64,000 nucleotides of DNA from Salegentibacter sp. (GCA_017795085.1 CP051246.1:558001-622000); one strand, 5' to 3'; shown: positions 44,779-53,674, numbered from the stretch's first letter. Program-made: numbers and translations. Notes: generated from the letters alone by a model not told the origin.

Positions 44779-47700
44779 TTAGAAATTTACTTGTATTCCT
44801 GCTGTTATGCTTTGCAGTGCTGGAAGGTTTGTGCTACCCGGGTTTTGGGGGTCTAAACCTTTATAATCTGTAATGGTGAAGAGATTTTGCCCCTGGATGA
44901 ATAATCTCAAATTGGAGACAGCAAGGTTCTCCTCATGTAGTGGTATCTTGTAATTAAGATTAATACTTTTCATTCGTAGGAAAGAGGCATCGGTTATTCG
45001 TGCCGAACTTCCCAGATAATCTCTATAAGCCAAAAAGCCGGAAATAGCCTGTGTAGGTTTTTGAAAATTTTCAGATTGAGGATGCCCATCTACGGTATAC
45101 CTTCCATCATCGAGAATATTTGTTTTAAAACCGGGAACCCCACTATTATAACTGAGACCTTTTTGGTTAACAAACTCCATTAAAAAGTTTAAAGAAAAGT
45201 CTTTATAGCTAGCGCGGCTGCCAATACCTCCATAAAACCTTCTCCCTAAATTGTTTATAATTACCCTATCCTCGTAATTTAAAGTGCCATTGCCATCAAT
45301 ATCTATTACTTGGTATAATCCTGTTTCCGGATTTACTCCATCAAACTGATATTGCTTGATAATACTCAAAGGTTTATTAATTTCATAGGCAGTAGCATAG
45401 GAGCTTTCTTTAAGCCCTTCGAATTCCAATAGTTTATTTCTCGGGATACTGAGATTTAAGGAGCCACTCCAAAGGAAATTACGGGTTTGTAATAATTCGC
45501 CTGAAAATTCTATTTCCAGGCCCGAGTTTTGGACTGTTGCGGGAAGATTGGCCTCCACACTGTTGAAGCCGGTGATTGCGGGAAGGGTATAACCTACTAA
45601 TTGATTCGAAGACCGATTTTGGTACCAACTTAGATTAAGATTAAAACGATTATCCACGAAACCAAGTTCAAGGGCAACCTCTAATTTATGAGTTGATTCC
45701 CAGGAGAACACCGGGTTGGTTAACTGGGTGGGGTAGAGGCCTCCGGGGCCAGGTGTCGGTTCGTAGGTATCCATATACTGGTAATCTCCGATTTGATCGT
45801 TACCGGTAATCCCATAGCTTGCCCTTAATTTACCGAAGCTTAATAACCTTAGATTTTCATTTATAAATTTAGTATTCGAAAATATCCATGCAGCTCCCAC
45901 AGCACCAAAATTGGAGAAGCGGTTTTCCGGTCCAAACCTAGAAGATCCATCCCTTCTCCCGGTTAAATTAAGAAAATAAGAATGATCCCAATTATAGCCT
46001 ATTCTTGCAAATACAGCTTGATAATTATAAATAAACTGCTGATCTGCGCTAACGCTTACTGCATCGGCAGCATTAAGATTGCCTATAAAATGGTCATTGG
46101 AATAACCGGTTCCGTTTAAGGATAAACGATTATCCAGATTCCTTTGAAAGGTGGTGCCAATTATTGCATCAACCTGATGATTATTAATACTTTTTGAATA
46201 GGAAAGTTGAGGTTCGGCAATCCAGGATCGTCTCTGTATCTGGGAGTGTTGCGATCTGCTAATAGTACGATCCCAAATAGCAGGATCATAAAGCTGGATA
46301 GGCATTAAAATATTATCCCTGCTTTCTAAGGTAGTATAGCCTAAGTTGGCCTTTAGAAACAAATCCTGGTTAAACTTATATTCTAAGCCTAAATTAGCTA
46401 CTAAATTATTTGATACTGTTTGTCCCTTGCTCTCCAGAGCAGCCAAAGGATTGTCCCATGACGAGTTTTCCCAATTTAAACTTCCATCATCATTGTATAA
46501 AGCAGGAGCGTTGGGGGCCAGGTTTAAGGCAGTTTCCACAAAATTATCGCTGCTAAATATATCATTTTCGGTTATCCCATAATTTGCAGAAAGGTTGAGA
46601 TGAAATTTTTCATTGGGAGACTGATGGTTAATAGTAAGGTTTACCGTCTTTTTTTCAAACGCATGATTTCCGGGAAATACGTTTTCCTGTTTTAAGTAGG
46701 AAGCCCCTAAATTAAATCTGGTAAGCTTTCCACCTCCAGAATAATTTACACTAGCATTAAGTGTAGGAGCGCTCTTGCCAAATAGTTCTTTTTGCCAATT
46801 GGTTTGTCTGTCCCGGTCCCATAGGATTAAATCTTCTGCATTTGAAGTAGTAGGTTCTATACCGTCATTTTCAAAAGCCTGACGCCTTAAAGACAAATAT
46901 TGTGGAGTATTTAAAAGATTTAAGAAATTTGAAATCCGGCTAATGCCTCCATATACCTGTGCATCTATTTGCTGCCTATTATTACCAGTACTGCCTTTTT
47001 TAGTAGTAATTAATATAACTCCATTTGCTCCACGGGAACCATAAATTGCTGTGGCATCGGCATCCTTCAAAACTTCAATGCTCTTAATATTGGCCAGGTC
47101 GATACCGTTTAATGGATCTGTTCCGATAGTATTGCTAAACCTGTTTATAGAGGTTACTGGAGCAGAATTTATTGGTACTCCATCAATAATATACAATGGA
47201 AGGTTGCCATTGTTTCCTAAGCCTGTGCGCAGGCTATTCTGACCTCGTATGCGTATTGTTGGTGCTGCACCAGGTATACCCGTTTCTTGTACAATTTCAA
47301 CTCCCGCCATTCTTCCCTGCAAAGCCTGCAGTGGACTTACCACCGGTTGCAATTCAATCTCCTTTCCGGAAACTCGCGAAATATTCCCCGTACGCTCCCT
47401 CTCTGTAGTATTATAATATCCGGCGTTTATCTCCACCGCGCCCAGGGCTTCAACATCCTCTTCTAACTGGATATTGATTTCTTCCCGGCCGTCTACGGCA
47501 ACTTCCCGGCTTTTAAAGCCCAGGTAGGAAATAATTAAAGTGGCACCGGCAGGGGCGGTAAGGGTGTAGTTCCCCTCCATATTGGTTAAGGTGCCGTTGT
47601 TACTGTCTTTAATGGATACTGTGGCTCCCGGAACGGACAGCCCGTCTTTGTCGGTAATGGTACCGGAAATTTCTACTTCCTGGAAATAAGAATAGGAAAG

Positions 47701-47796
47701 GGGAGTGGCTGTTACTGGTTTTATAGAAAACAGCAGGAACAGACCAATTACTATAGCCGCCACGATATACGTGTGGCTTTGGTAATTATTTTTCAT
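44779..47796 (-). CDS. SusC/RagA-type TonB-linked outer-membrane transporter
   Basis: This 1005-aa protein starts with a long hydrophobic signal. A carboxypeptidase-like beta domain (residues 42-120) follows, then a plug domain with ALQGRMAGVEIV and a TAIYGSRGANGVI segment diagnostic of SusC. The rest is a 22-strand-type barrel ending in F. It heads the operon SusC-SusD-M16 with spacings of about 10 bases. RagAB-type pairs take up oligopeptides; with M16 present, a peptide ligand is likely. The promoter must lie in 47797-48506; none was confidently placed. Confidence 0.9.
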   Translation of the reverse strand: MKNNYQSHTYIVAAIVIGLFLLFSIKPVTATPLSYSYFQEVEISGTITDKDGLSVPGATVSIKDSNNGTLTNMEGNYTLTAPAGATLIISYLGFKSREVAVDGREEINIQLEEDVEALGAVEINAGYYNTTERERTGNISRVSGKEIELQPVVSPLQALQGRMAGVEIVQETGIPGAAPTIRIRGQNSLRTGLGNNGNLPLYIIDGVPINSAPVTSINRFSNTIGTDPLNGIDLANIKSIEVLKDADATAIYGSRGANGVILITTKKGSTGNNRQQIDAQVYGGISRISNFLNLLNTPQYLSLRRQAFENDGIEPTTSNAEDLILWDRDRQTNWQKELFGKSAPTLNASVNYSGGGKLTRFNLGASYLKQENVFPGNHAFEKKTVNLTINHQSPNEKFHLNLSANYGITENDIFSSDNFVETALNLAPNAPALYNDDGSLNWENSSWDNPLAALESKGQTVSNNLVANLGLEYKFNQDLFLKANLGYTTLESRDNILMPIQLYDPAIWDRTISRSQHSQIQRRSWIAEPQLSYSKSINNHQVDAIIGTTFQRNLDNRLSLNGTGYSNDHFIGNLNAADAVSVSADQQFIYNYQAVFARIGYNWDHSYFLNLTGRRDGSSRFGPENRFSNFGAVGAAWIFSNTKFINENLRLLSFGKLRASYGITGNDQIGDYQYMDTYEPTPGPGGLYPTQLTNPVFSWESTHKLEVALELGFVDNRFNLNLSWYQNRSSNQLVGYTLPAITGFNSVEANLPATVQNSGLEIEFSGELLQTRNFLWSGSLNLSIPRNKLLEFEGLKESSYATAYEINKPLSIIKQYQFDGVNPETGLYQVIDIDGNGTLNYEDRVIINNLGRRFYGGIGSRASYKDFSLNFLMEFVNQKGLSYNSGVPGFKTNILDDGRYTVDGHPQSENFQKPTQAISGFLAYRDYLGSSARITDASFLRMKSINLNYKIPLHEENLAVSNLRLFIQGQNLFTITDYKGLDPQNPGSTNLPALQSITAGIQVNF

Positions 47797-48282
47797 AATT
47801 TTGCGTGTGATTTTAATGAAACAATTGTTTTATTAAGCCCAGGCCTTCCTCACCAGACACCAATCTTTAGGAGGAAGGTCCTTTTGCTTATAGGCTAATC
47901 CAATTTTCTTTTCATATACAATTTTTTATGTATTTCCGGTACCGAAGCCCTACCTACGATACCTTTAAATCTATTAACCATGTTCCCAAACCTAGCTTCT
48001 TTAAAATAGAACCGGTTTCCCACCCAAAGCTGTTACTGAAAATAGGGTCGTAATAGCTGCCCACGGGATTGTTTACCTGTTCCCGTATAGGTATAAGTTC
48101 CCCTTTTGGGAGATTTTTACGAGATTGTTTTGATTTTTCCCGTCCCGCAACGAGTTGAGGTTAGACATAAATTTAGGTACCAAAACAGATGATTTTAGTA
48201 CTGCGAGACTTATAAAATGTAGAAGATTACCTTGAAACTTATGAAGAGTATAAAACCAAAAAAGGCGTGGAACTCAACTTAA

Positions 48283-48391
48283 CGAACTGGGGTACTGGTA
48301 TACCTTGCAACGATAAGAGAGCCCACGCGGTTTAAGGCGTGAGCCTTCTACTTATCATCTCGTTGCTTAAAAATTACCAGTTTCCAGTTCG
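48283..48391. repeat. Large imperfect fold-back (about 109 bases)
   Basis: Outer arms CGAACTGG..ACTGGTA (48283-48300) and TACCAGT..CCAGTTCG (48375-48391) pair almost fully. Inner arms GCAACGA (48307-48313) and TCGTTGC (48360-48366), and GCCCACGC and GCGTGAGC, pair next. The apex is about 8 bases. It could be a MITE, a recombination site or an RNA structure. Confidence 0.55.
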
Positions 48392-48484
48392 AGATTCAAA
48401 GCGAAAAGCTTCTAATGTTTTTACTAAAGAAGTTTCGCAAAATTACATAATTATTCTGTAATTTATTCAAAAATAAAAATTAAT

Positions 48485-48502
48485 AACGACATATACGTCG
48501 TT
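48485..48502. promoter_or_regulatory. Palindrome in front of the HTH gene
   Basis: AACGAC (48485-48490) and GTCGTT (48497-48502) form an inverted repeat ending 4 bases before the ATG at 48507. It is a likely autoregulatory operator. Confidence 0.5.
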
Positions 48503-48506
48503 GTAA

Positions 48507-48863
48507 ATGTTAAAATTTATAGAGTATTTTACTAATGTGAAGTACGAGAAGAAACTTTTTAGGTATCGAGTGGCGGTAGGTATAGTTTTTAAGAAACTAA
48601 GACTGGAAACCACTATAAATAATAAGCCTTTAATTCAACAGGCTTTAAATGATAGAATTCAAATAAAATACAACAAAGCCTGGAATGCTGCGCGGGAAGA
48701 ATCACTCCCAAATACTACCCTAGAAAATCTCTATTTAATGTGTGATTTTTTTCAATTAAGCTTTGAAGAACTTTTTAAGCGGATTGATAGTATTTCGGCT
48801 AACGAGATTGATATAACAATAAAACATCGAAGAAAACTAAGTCGACTTTATAAGAAAATGTAA
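48507..48863 (+). CDS. XRE-like helix-turn-helix protein
   Basis: This 118-aa basic protein has a Cro/XRE-like stretch in its C-terminal half (NTTLENLYLMCDFFQLSFEELFKRI), matching the last helices of XRE domains. The N-terminal half is charged and not assigned. A palindrome directly upstream of the start fits autoregulation. It is isolated, with about 310 unassigned bases after it. Family assignment rests on one segment only. Confidence 0.5.
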   Translation: MLKFIEYFTNVKYEKKLFRYRVAVGIVFKKLRLETTINNKPLIQQALNDRIQIKYNKAWNAAREESLPNTTLENLYLMCDFFQLSFEELFKRIDSISANEIDITIKHRRKLSRLYKKM

Positions 48864-49173
48864 AATGCAATTCTGCTTTACGGCTTTCCGTATTTTTCTT
48901 TCTTCTTAAAATTCTAGTATTTTTACGGCAAACTGTGAATTAAATAGATAACTAGTTATAATTAAGAGAATCTCTGGGATCTTATATGGCGCTTTTCCCT
49001 TTTTTTGAAATTATAATAGGGCTTGCGGATTTCAATAAAACAAGGGGTTTTAGCTCTTGGGAATATATCCTGGAATGGTTATGAAAATTTAAGGATATAA
49101 TAGAAATAAATGTAATATTGCATTTATTTCCATGTTGGTAACAATTTAAACCTAAAGACAAAAAATAAATTAA
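48864..49173. other. Intergenic region with one copy of a 39-bp direct repeat
   Basis: No gene is seen. It contains the first copy (49099-49137) of a 39-base sequence repeated at 50496-50534, just before the small membrane protein gene. Confidence 0.4.
49099..49137 (+). repeat. 39-bp direct repeat, copy 1
   Basis: It matches 50496-50534 at 36 of 39 positions by eye. The core is TAATATTGCATTTAT. The copies flank the small membrane protein, the GNAT pseudogene and the integrase remnant, as if a segment had been inserted or duplicated between them. Confidence 0.6.
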
Positions 49174-49386
49174 ATGGAAAAAATCTGGATAATTATAATA
49201 GCAATATCAATTTTCATAATTACTACAATAATTTATTTTAAGGTCACACGTAGACTCATTAAGAAAAAATCTGGACATAATACAAAATGGGGAGCGAGAA
49301 TGGTTTACTGGCAAGATACCATTTATATCTGTACCGGAATTACTTTTCTCGCATTGGTTATACTAAAATGGACTAATGTTTTTTAA
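49174..49386 (+). CDS. Small two-helix membrane protein, unknown
   Basis: This 70-aa frame has a hydrophobic N-terminal helix (IIIIAISIFIITTIIYF), a basic loop (RRLIKKKSGHNTKWGAR) and a second helix (IYICTGITFLALVIL). The topology is plausible for a real small inner-membrane protein. No family was recognised. It lies directly after the first copy of the 39-bp repeat, in a region of gene fragments, so it may be cassette cargo. The 240 bases that follow hold no gene. Confidence 0.4.
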   Translation: MEKIWIIIIAISIFIITTIIYFKVTRRLIKKKSGHNTKWGARMVYWQDTIYICTGITFLALVILKWTNVF

Positions 49387-49630
49387 AATCTGAGACAGAA
49401 AATATTGGTGTAAGGTTCTGATTCAAATTAAAAAAGGAAGAAAACAGTTGCCAACAAAATAACCCGCTCAGCATCCTATTTGTGGTCACCTTTATTTAGC
49501 GCCACCAGCATCGCTATGATTGGTTAAACCCATCCTAGATTATTCGGATATGACAAGATTTTGTGCTTTTAATAGTTGAAAGGGAGGCGGTTACGGTTCA
49601 TACAGCTAAACGTTATATCCAATTTGAAAA

Positions 49631-50157
49631 ATGACCTTGGATCTGAAATTTAGACCTGCAAAACACGAAGATTGGGAGCTGATTTTTGAATTAAAAAAGA
49701 CGGACTAAAAAGTTATGTTTAGGCTTTAAAAAGAGTTAAAAACTTCAAAATGAAGTGAATTGAAAAACGAAAATATAATTCTCAAAAAAGAAAACCAATT
49801 TCAAGGGTGTTCTGCAACGGTCTTATAATAGATAAAAAGGGGTTCATCTATCTCGCTAAGTATAATAATGATATTGTTGGTTCAGTTGCTTTAGAGAGGA
49901 TTTCCGATAAACAATATGCATTAACCAGAATGGGAGTAGAATCTGGTTACCAAGGAAAACAAATTGGTCAATTACTTATTGAAATAGCTATTGAAAAGTG
50001 TATAGAACTTAAATTGGAAAGTGTTGTTCTATACACAAATCAAGTGTTGACTAATGCTCTCAATTTGTATTTTAAAAATGGTTTTAGAATAGTTCAATTA
50101 GATTATGTTCCATACAAAAGAGTGACAATAAAAATGGAACTAAAATTTGATAAATAA
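49631..50157 (+). pseudogene. GNAT acetyltransferase, disrupted N-terminus
   Basis: The first frame (49631-49708) reads MTLDLKFRPAKHEDWELIFELKK, the usual start of a GNAT protein, then hits stop codons. A different frame (about 49807-50157) carries the intact acetyl-CoA binding half: VGSVALERISDKQYALTRMGV, then the Q/RxxGxA-type GYQGKQIGQLLIEIAI and the final NALNLYFKNGFRIVQLDY. The gene is therefore broken by a frameshift plus at least two stops. The downstream half is long and conserved, so decay is recent. It begins right after a CGTTAnnnCCA junction motif. Confidence 0.7.
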
Positions 50158-50167
50158 AAACGTGTGG

Positions 50168-50325
50168 TAATCGAGTAGGCGGCTCCGCCGTTAATTGACG
50201 GAGTGCTCCTCTCACAGCGGTTTTAGTAATGAAACTTATCGATTATAGTATTCGATTAAACTAACATAACCTTTTATTTTTAAGCGTTTTATGGTAATGG
50301 TAGTAGGCGAAATAGGACTTTGATT
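50168..50325. repeat. Dispersed non-coding repeat, copy 1
   Basis: This sequence (GGCTCCGCCGTTAATTGACG, then AGTAATGAAACTTATC and AGCGTTTTATGG) recurs at 54776-54958 at about three quarters identity with a 50-base insertion in that copy. It follows the GNAT pseudogene, and the other copy follows the DoxX gene. Nature unknown. Confidence 0.6.
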
Positions 50326-50397
50326 ATGCCATTAATAAAGGCATTGGAATTGTAGCGCTTTCACAATGAGCTTTTGGGTAAGGCTAAAGCTACACGG

Positions 50398-50481
50398 GGA
50401 CATAGGAGTACTAAAACTACGGAAATTTACACCCACGTGGCAACAAATATTTTTTTTAAAATCAAAAATCCATTAGATTAG
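50398..50481 (+). pseudogene. C-terminal remnant of a tyrosine recombinase (integrase)
   Basis: The frame reads GHRSTKTTEIYTHVATN and ends FKIKNPLD before a TAG. The TTEIYTHV segment with its catalytic tyrosine and the final KNPLD are typical of XerD/IntI-like integrases (LGHxxxxTTxxYTHV). Everything upstream of the second catalytic half is missing or degenerate. It is the only integrase trace in the window. It could be the relic of an integron integrase or of a lost transposon integrase. Confidence 0.75.
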
Positions 50482-50495
50482 TCAGGTAAAGACAA

Positions 50496-50534
50496 AATAG
50501 AAATAAACGTAATATTGCATTTATATGCATGTTG
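50496..50534 (+). repeat. 39-bp direct repeat, copy 2
   Basis: This is the second copy of the repeat at 49099-49137 (three mismatches). It starts 14 bases after the integrase remnant's stop codon, a position where recombination sites often lie. Confidence 0.6.
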
Positions 50535-50645
50535 TGCCTCATTGTGAAAAAACCAGCCGCACAAACAGCACATTTGGCTTTTGCCGAGACAGAAAACCAA
50601 AACAGAAAACCAAAAGAGCTGTTTTTTGCCTTACGAAAATTACCG

Positions 50646-50830
50646 AATGAATACCTATAAAAGCTTTAAAGCATTTAATGAATACATTGGTTTAGCAGAA
50701 CCATTGGATGATCATATTGATGTAGGGAACCTACCCGGATAGTACAAGACTCAAATCACAAGGCATATACATTGACTTTTACCGCATTTCATTTAAGACG
50801 AATTACATTAACACAGAAATGCCTAAAGTC
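50646..50830 (+). pseudogene. AraC-family regulator N-terminal fragment
   Basis: MNTYKSFKAFNEYIGLAEPLDDHIDVGN followed after a stop by YIDFYRISFKTNYINTEMPK resembles the beginning of flavobacterial AraC-family regulators (SFxxFNxxIGLxxPL and FYRISFKT). A stop (50740-50742) and missing C-terminus make it a fragment. It sits between the integrase remnant and the next repeat. Confidence 0.45.
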
Positions 50831-50835
50831 TGTCT

Positions 50836-50927
50836 CAATTCGAAACTCCATGCTCGCTTACTCAGCGGATTTTCCTGCGGACAATCAAGCTTGCCAGCTC
50901 GCACAGTTTTTATAGGACGAGATGTTA
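50836..50927. repeat. attC-like fold-back repeat, copy 1
   Basis: This segment shares CAAGCTTGCCAGCTCG-like core, the CAGTTTTTATAGGACGAGATGTT end and overall order with 58779-58877. The ends form complementary arms (AAAC near 50843 and GTTAAC near 50923-50928), as in integron cassette sites. It lies about 100 bases upstream of the YCII gene. Confidence 0.45.
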
Positions 50928-51028
50928 ACTGCCATTTGAAAAACGACACAGAAAAATAAAAAGAAAGAGAAATGTCCCCATATTGAAAATCCAATCGTCA
51001 TTAGAGTGAACTTTAAAAATTTATCAAA

Positions 51029-51370
51029 ATGAAAGAATTCGCATTAATTTTCAGACTAAGAGACATTTCGGACTTCAAGCCATCGCCCGAGCAAATGCAG
51101 GAGCGGATGAATTGGTTGGGGAGCATTGCAGCCCAAAACAAATTGGTGGACAAAGGCAATACGCTTTTGCCAATTTCAGGAAGTGCCAAAACCGTAAAAC
51201 CCAACAACGTAGTAACAGATGGGCCTTATACTGAAATAAAAGAATTTATCAGCGGTTATATTGTTGTAAAAACGGAAACCATTGATGAAGCGGTAGAAAT
51301 TGCAAAAGGAAATCCGATTTTTAAAATTGGTGGAAGCATAGAAGTCCGGGAAATTTTAAAAAAAGATTAA
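51029..51370 (+). CDS. YCII/DGPF-domain protein
   Basis: This 113-aa protein has the YCII (DGPF) fold, with the diagnostic VVTDGPYTEIKEFISGYIVV segment. The DGPF motif reads DGPY here. Known of the family: YCII-like proteins are encoded next to ECF42-type sigma factors and are thought to be their functional output or partner. That arrangement is present, with the sigma factor two genes downstream. The start ATG at 51029 has the usual first strand (EFALIFRLRD). It lies shortly after a fold-back repeat. Confidence 0.8.
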   Translation: MKEFALIFRLRDISDFKPSPEQMQERMNWLGSIAAQNKLVDKGNTLLPISGSAKTVKPNNVVTDGPYTEIKEFISGYIVVKTETIDEAVEIAKGNPIFKIGGSIEVREILKKD

Positions 51371-51392
51371 TTGCTTAAAAAAATCGAAAATT

Positions 51393-51704
51393 ATGATCAG
51401 TGCATTAGTAACATACCGTGTTCAGCCACAATTTGTGAAAGAGAACAAATTGAATATCAAAAAATTTATGGAAGACTTTAAAAAGTTGGATAACACTAAA
51501 TTCACTTATGACATCTTTCTGAGAGATGATGGGGTAACATTTGTTCATATGTCAAGTTATTCAAACAAACAAATGCAGCAAAAAATCCTCATGACACCTT
51601 CATTTTTAAGCTTTCAGCAAAAAAGGGATAAGAGTGGATTGAATAATTCCCATAATGTTTCTTTACTGGAGTTTGTCGGCTCAACAAAATCCTTGACATT
51701 TTAA
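51393..51704 (+). CDS. Small ferredoxin-like fold protein (ABM-like), unknown
   Basis: This 103-aa protein (ISALVTYRVQPQFVKENKLN, then FTYDIFLRDDGVTFVHMSSY) has the strand-helix-strand pattern of dimeric alpha-beta barrels such as antibiotic biosynthesis monooxygenase-like proteins. No catalytic residues are evident. Its stop overlaps the sigma factor start (TAATG), so it is translated with it. YCII, this protein and the sigma factor form a compact three-gene unit. Confidence 0.6.
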   Translation: MISALVTYRVQPQFVKENKLNIKKFMEDFKKLDNTKFTYDIFLRDDGVTFVHMSSYSNKQMQQKILMTPSFLSFQQKRDKSGLNNSHNVSLLEFVGSTKSLTF

Positions 51705-52948
51705 TGGTGACTAAATCAGATAGAGAAATACTACCTCATCTGTTCCGGCAGGAATACGCTAAAATGACGGCTGTTTTATGCCGTCATTTTGGTTTAAGGC
51801 ATATTGAGATTGCAGAAGATATTGCCAGTGATACATTTTTAAAAGCATCTGAGAGTTGGGCAATTAACGGAATTCCCGAAAACCCCACAGCTTGGCTTTA
51901 CACCGTTGCCAAAAACAAGACCAAAGATTATTTCAAACACATTTCCGTATTCGAAACCAAAATTAAAAATGACTTAAAACCGGACAGGCCTAAACAAGAA
52001 AACGATTTTGAATTTAACGAACAAATCATTTCGGACAGTCAATTGGCAATGATTTTTGCCGTTTGCAATCCAGCCAATAATACCGAAAGTCAGGTTGCTT
52101 TGGCACTTCAAATTCTTTGTGGGTTTAGTGTAGAAGAAATCGCCAATGCGTTCATTACAAAAACGGAAACCATAAAAAAACGACTGCAACGAGCAAGAAA
52201 CAATCTTCGAAACGATAATTTCCAAATCAAAACATTGACTGAATCTGAAATTCAATCAAGACAAGAAAACGTTTTGCAAACATTGTATTTGCTGTTTAAC
52301 GAAGGTTATTTTTCTAAATCAAACAAGCAATTCATCCGAAAGGAACTTTGCTCGGAAGCTATCAGATTGAATTTGACATTAATCCAAAATCCACTAACGA
52401 ACACGCCACAAACAAACGCTTTATTGGCGTTAATGTGCTTTCAAAGTTCACGAATTGAAGCCAGAATAAACGAAAAAGGCGAAGCCGTACTTTTTGACGA
52501 ACAGGACAAAAATAGTTGGGACAAATCGCTCATCGAGAAAGGAAACTATTATTTGATTAATGCCACAAACGGAAACGAAATCTCAAAATATCATTTGGAA
52601 GCGGGGATTGCTTATTGGCACACAACAGGCAGCAAAGGCAAGTGGAAAAGCATTATGCAATTGTACAACCAACTGATTTTAATTGAATACTCGCCCATAA
52701 CTGCATTGAACAGAACCTTTGCCTTTTCAAAAGTTTACGGACATAAAAAAGCAATTTTTGAAGCGAAGAAATTGAACCTGACAAAAAGCAATCAGTATCA
52801 CGAATTAATGGGGTATCTATTTGCAGAATTTGATATTCAAAAGGCAATTGAACATTACGAACAAGCTATAAAAATGACAAAATCGGAAACAGAAAAACAG
52901 ACATTGCAAAAAAAAATTAAGCGACTGAAAAGAAATAACGGCGGATAA
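51704..52948 (+). CDS. ECF42-type RNA polymerase sigma factor (DUF6596)
   Basis: This 414-aa protein has sigma region 2 (LPHLFRQEYAKMTAVLCRHFG, then IAEDIASDTFLKASESW and ENPTAWLYTVAKN) and region 4 (LALQILCGFSVEEIANAFITKTETIKKRLQRAR). About 220 further residues of helical, TPR-like DUF6596 extension follow. This long extension and the YCII neighbour define ECF42-type factors, which lack a normal anti-sigma factor. Target promoters are not seen. The codon usage and AT content match the neighbouring accessory genes. It ends without an evident terminator. Confidence 0.85.
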   Translation: MVTKSDREILPHLFRQEYAKMTAVLCRHFGLRHIEIAEDIASDTFLKASESWAINGIPENPTAWLYTVAKNKTKDYFKHISVFETKIKNDLKPDRPKQENDFEFNEQIISDSQLAMIFAVCNPANNTESQVALALQILCGFSVEEIANAFITKTETIKKRLQRARNNLRNDNFQIKTLTESEIQSRQENVLQTLYLLFNEGYFSKSNKQFIRKELCSEAIRLNLTLIQNPLTNTPQTNALLALMCFQSSRIEARINEKGEAVLFDEQDKNSWDKSLIEKGNYYLINATNGNEISKYHLEAGIAYWHTTGSKGKWKSIMQLYNQLILIEYSPITALNRTFAFSKVYGHKKAIFEAKKLNLTKSNQYHELMGYLFAEFDIQKAIEHYEQAIKMTKSETEKQTLQKKIKRLKRNNGG

Positions 52949-53674
52949 TACTGTATAGAATTAATTGCTAGTGCAAGCCTACTTACAAAAACCCTCTCAG
53001 ATTTTCTATTCGGTTTGTATTTGCTAAATTAGTGGCTTGGCCACGCAACTAATCTTATGTGTGCCGAGAGTAACCACCGGTTGAAAGTCGTTACGCAACT
53101 GTTCACAAAATGGTGGAATCGACCCACCAATATTGTCCTGCAGGGGAGAACATTAAACCACCATAAGGTGTTTTGGTGGATATACTGGTCATACTGCCCC
53201 CTCGGATTTTTGTTAAAAAAATAAGATAATGGCAATATTGCAGTTTTTTCTAAGACCTACGCTTATGGAAAGCTTTACATAACAAAGAAGCGCCTTTAAG
53301 AAAAGGAGCTTTAAAAAGTATATCAACCTTTTTTTATAATTATAAGATCTTTCAAAGTGGCGCAGTTCGACCGAGATAGGTGGCGTCATCACTCCGAATA
53401 GCCACCTTGAGCAGCACTTACAGGATTTACAGTCATTTTGATCGTTTTGGGCCAAAGTTTTCCTGTTACGCCCGGAAGGATCATTTTTCATACTCATTTA
53501 TTTGATTGTTTTCTTAGTTGTTCCAGCCTGTGAGAGAAAACTTCATGTATGGTTTGATGAAGGGGGTTACTGCTATCTGAAATTTAATAACTTAGCAATT
53601 AAATATTAAGTTGGAGTAGCAGGGCTACGTTATGCGGTCAGGCAAAAAAGACACCAACTTAAACAATTTTACAG
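52949..53674. other. Intergenic scar with one IS21-like end
   Basis: This 726-base stretch contains the IS21-like terminus at 53262-53406, described separately. A basic 55-codon frame (53057-53224) is unsupported. About 100 bases before the Crp/Fnr gene is the segment AGAGAAAACTTCATGTATGG, which recalls group II intron domains but cannot be assigned. Confidence 0.5.
53262..53406. mobile_element. IS21-like terminus remnant, left copy
   Basis: Two tandem 22-23-base units, each GTGGCG followed later by CCGA(A/G)ATA (53357-53379 and 53380-53401), are typical of the multiple repeats at IS21-family ends. The same sequence recurs inverted at 60477-60611, including GATCTTTCAAAGTGGCG-type flank and the stretch AAAGGAGCTTTAAAAAGTATAT. 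No istA or istB gene remains. Confidence 0.6.

Larger units (their letters stand above)
47797..48506. other. Long intergenic region upstream of the SusC operon
   Basis: This 710-base stretch has no supported gene. It holds the leader of the leftward SusC operon, the large fold-back at 48283-48391 and, at its right end, a palindrome in front of the HTH gene. The middle (47860-48180) appears to be decayed coding sequence without recognisable matches. Confidence 0.5.

Noticed and set aside
53057-53224. Basic 55-codon frame
   Set aside because: No family, no promoter, and it lies in scar DNA next to an IS21-like end.
53530-53640. Group II intron remnant
   Set aside because: A short segment resembles intron domain sequence, but no catalytic domain V or reverse transcriptase is seen, so it cannot be supported.
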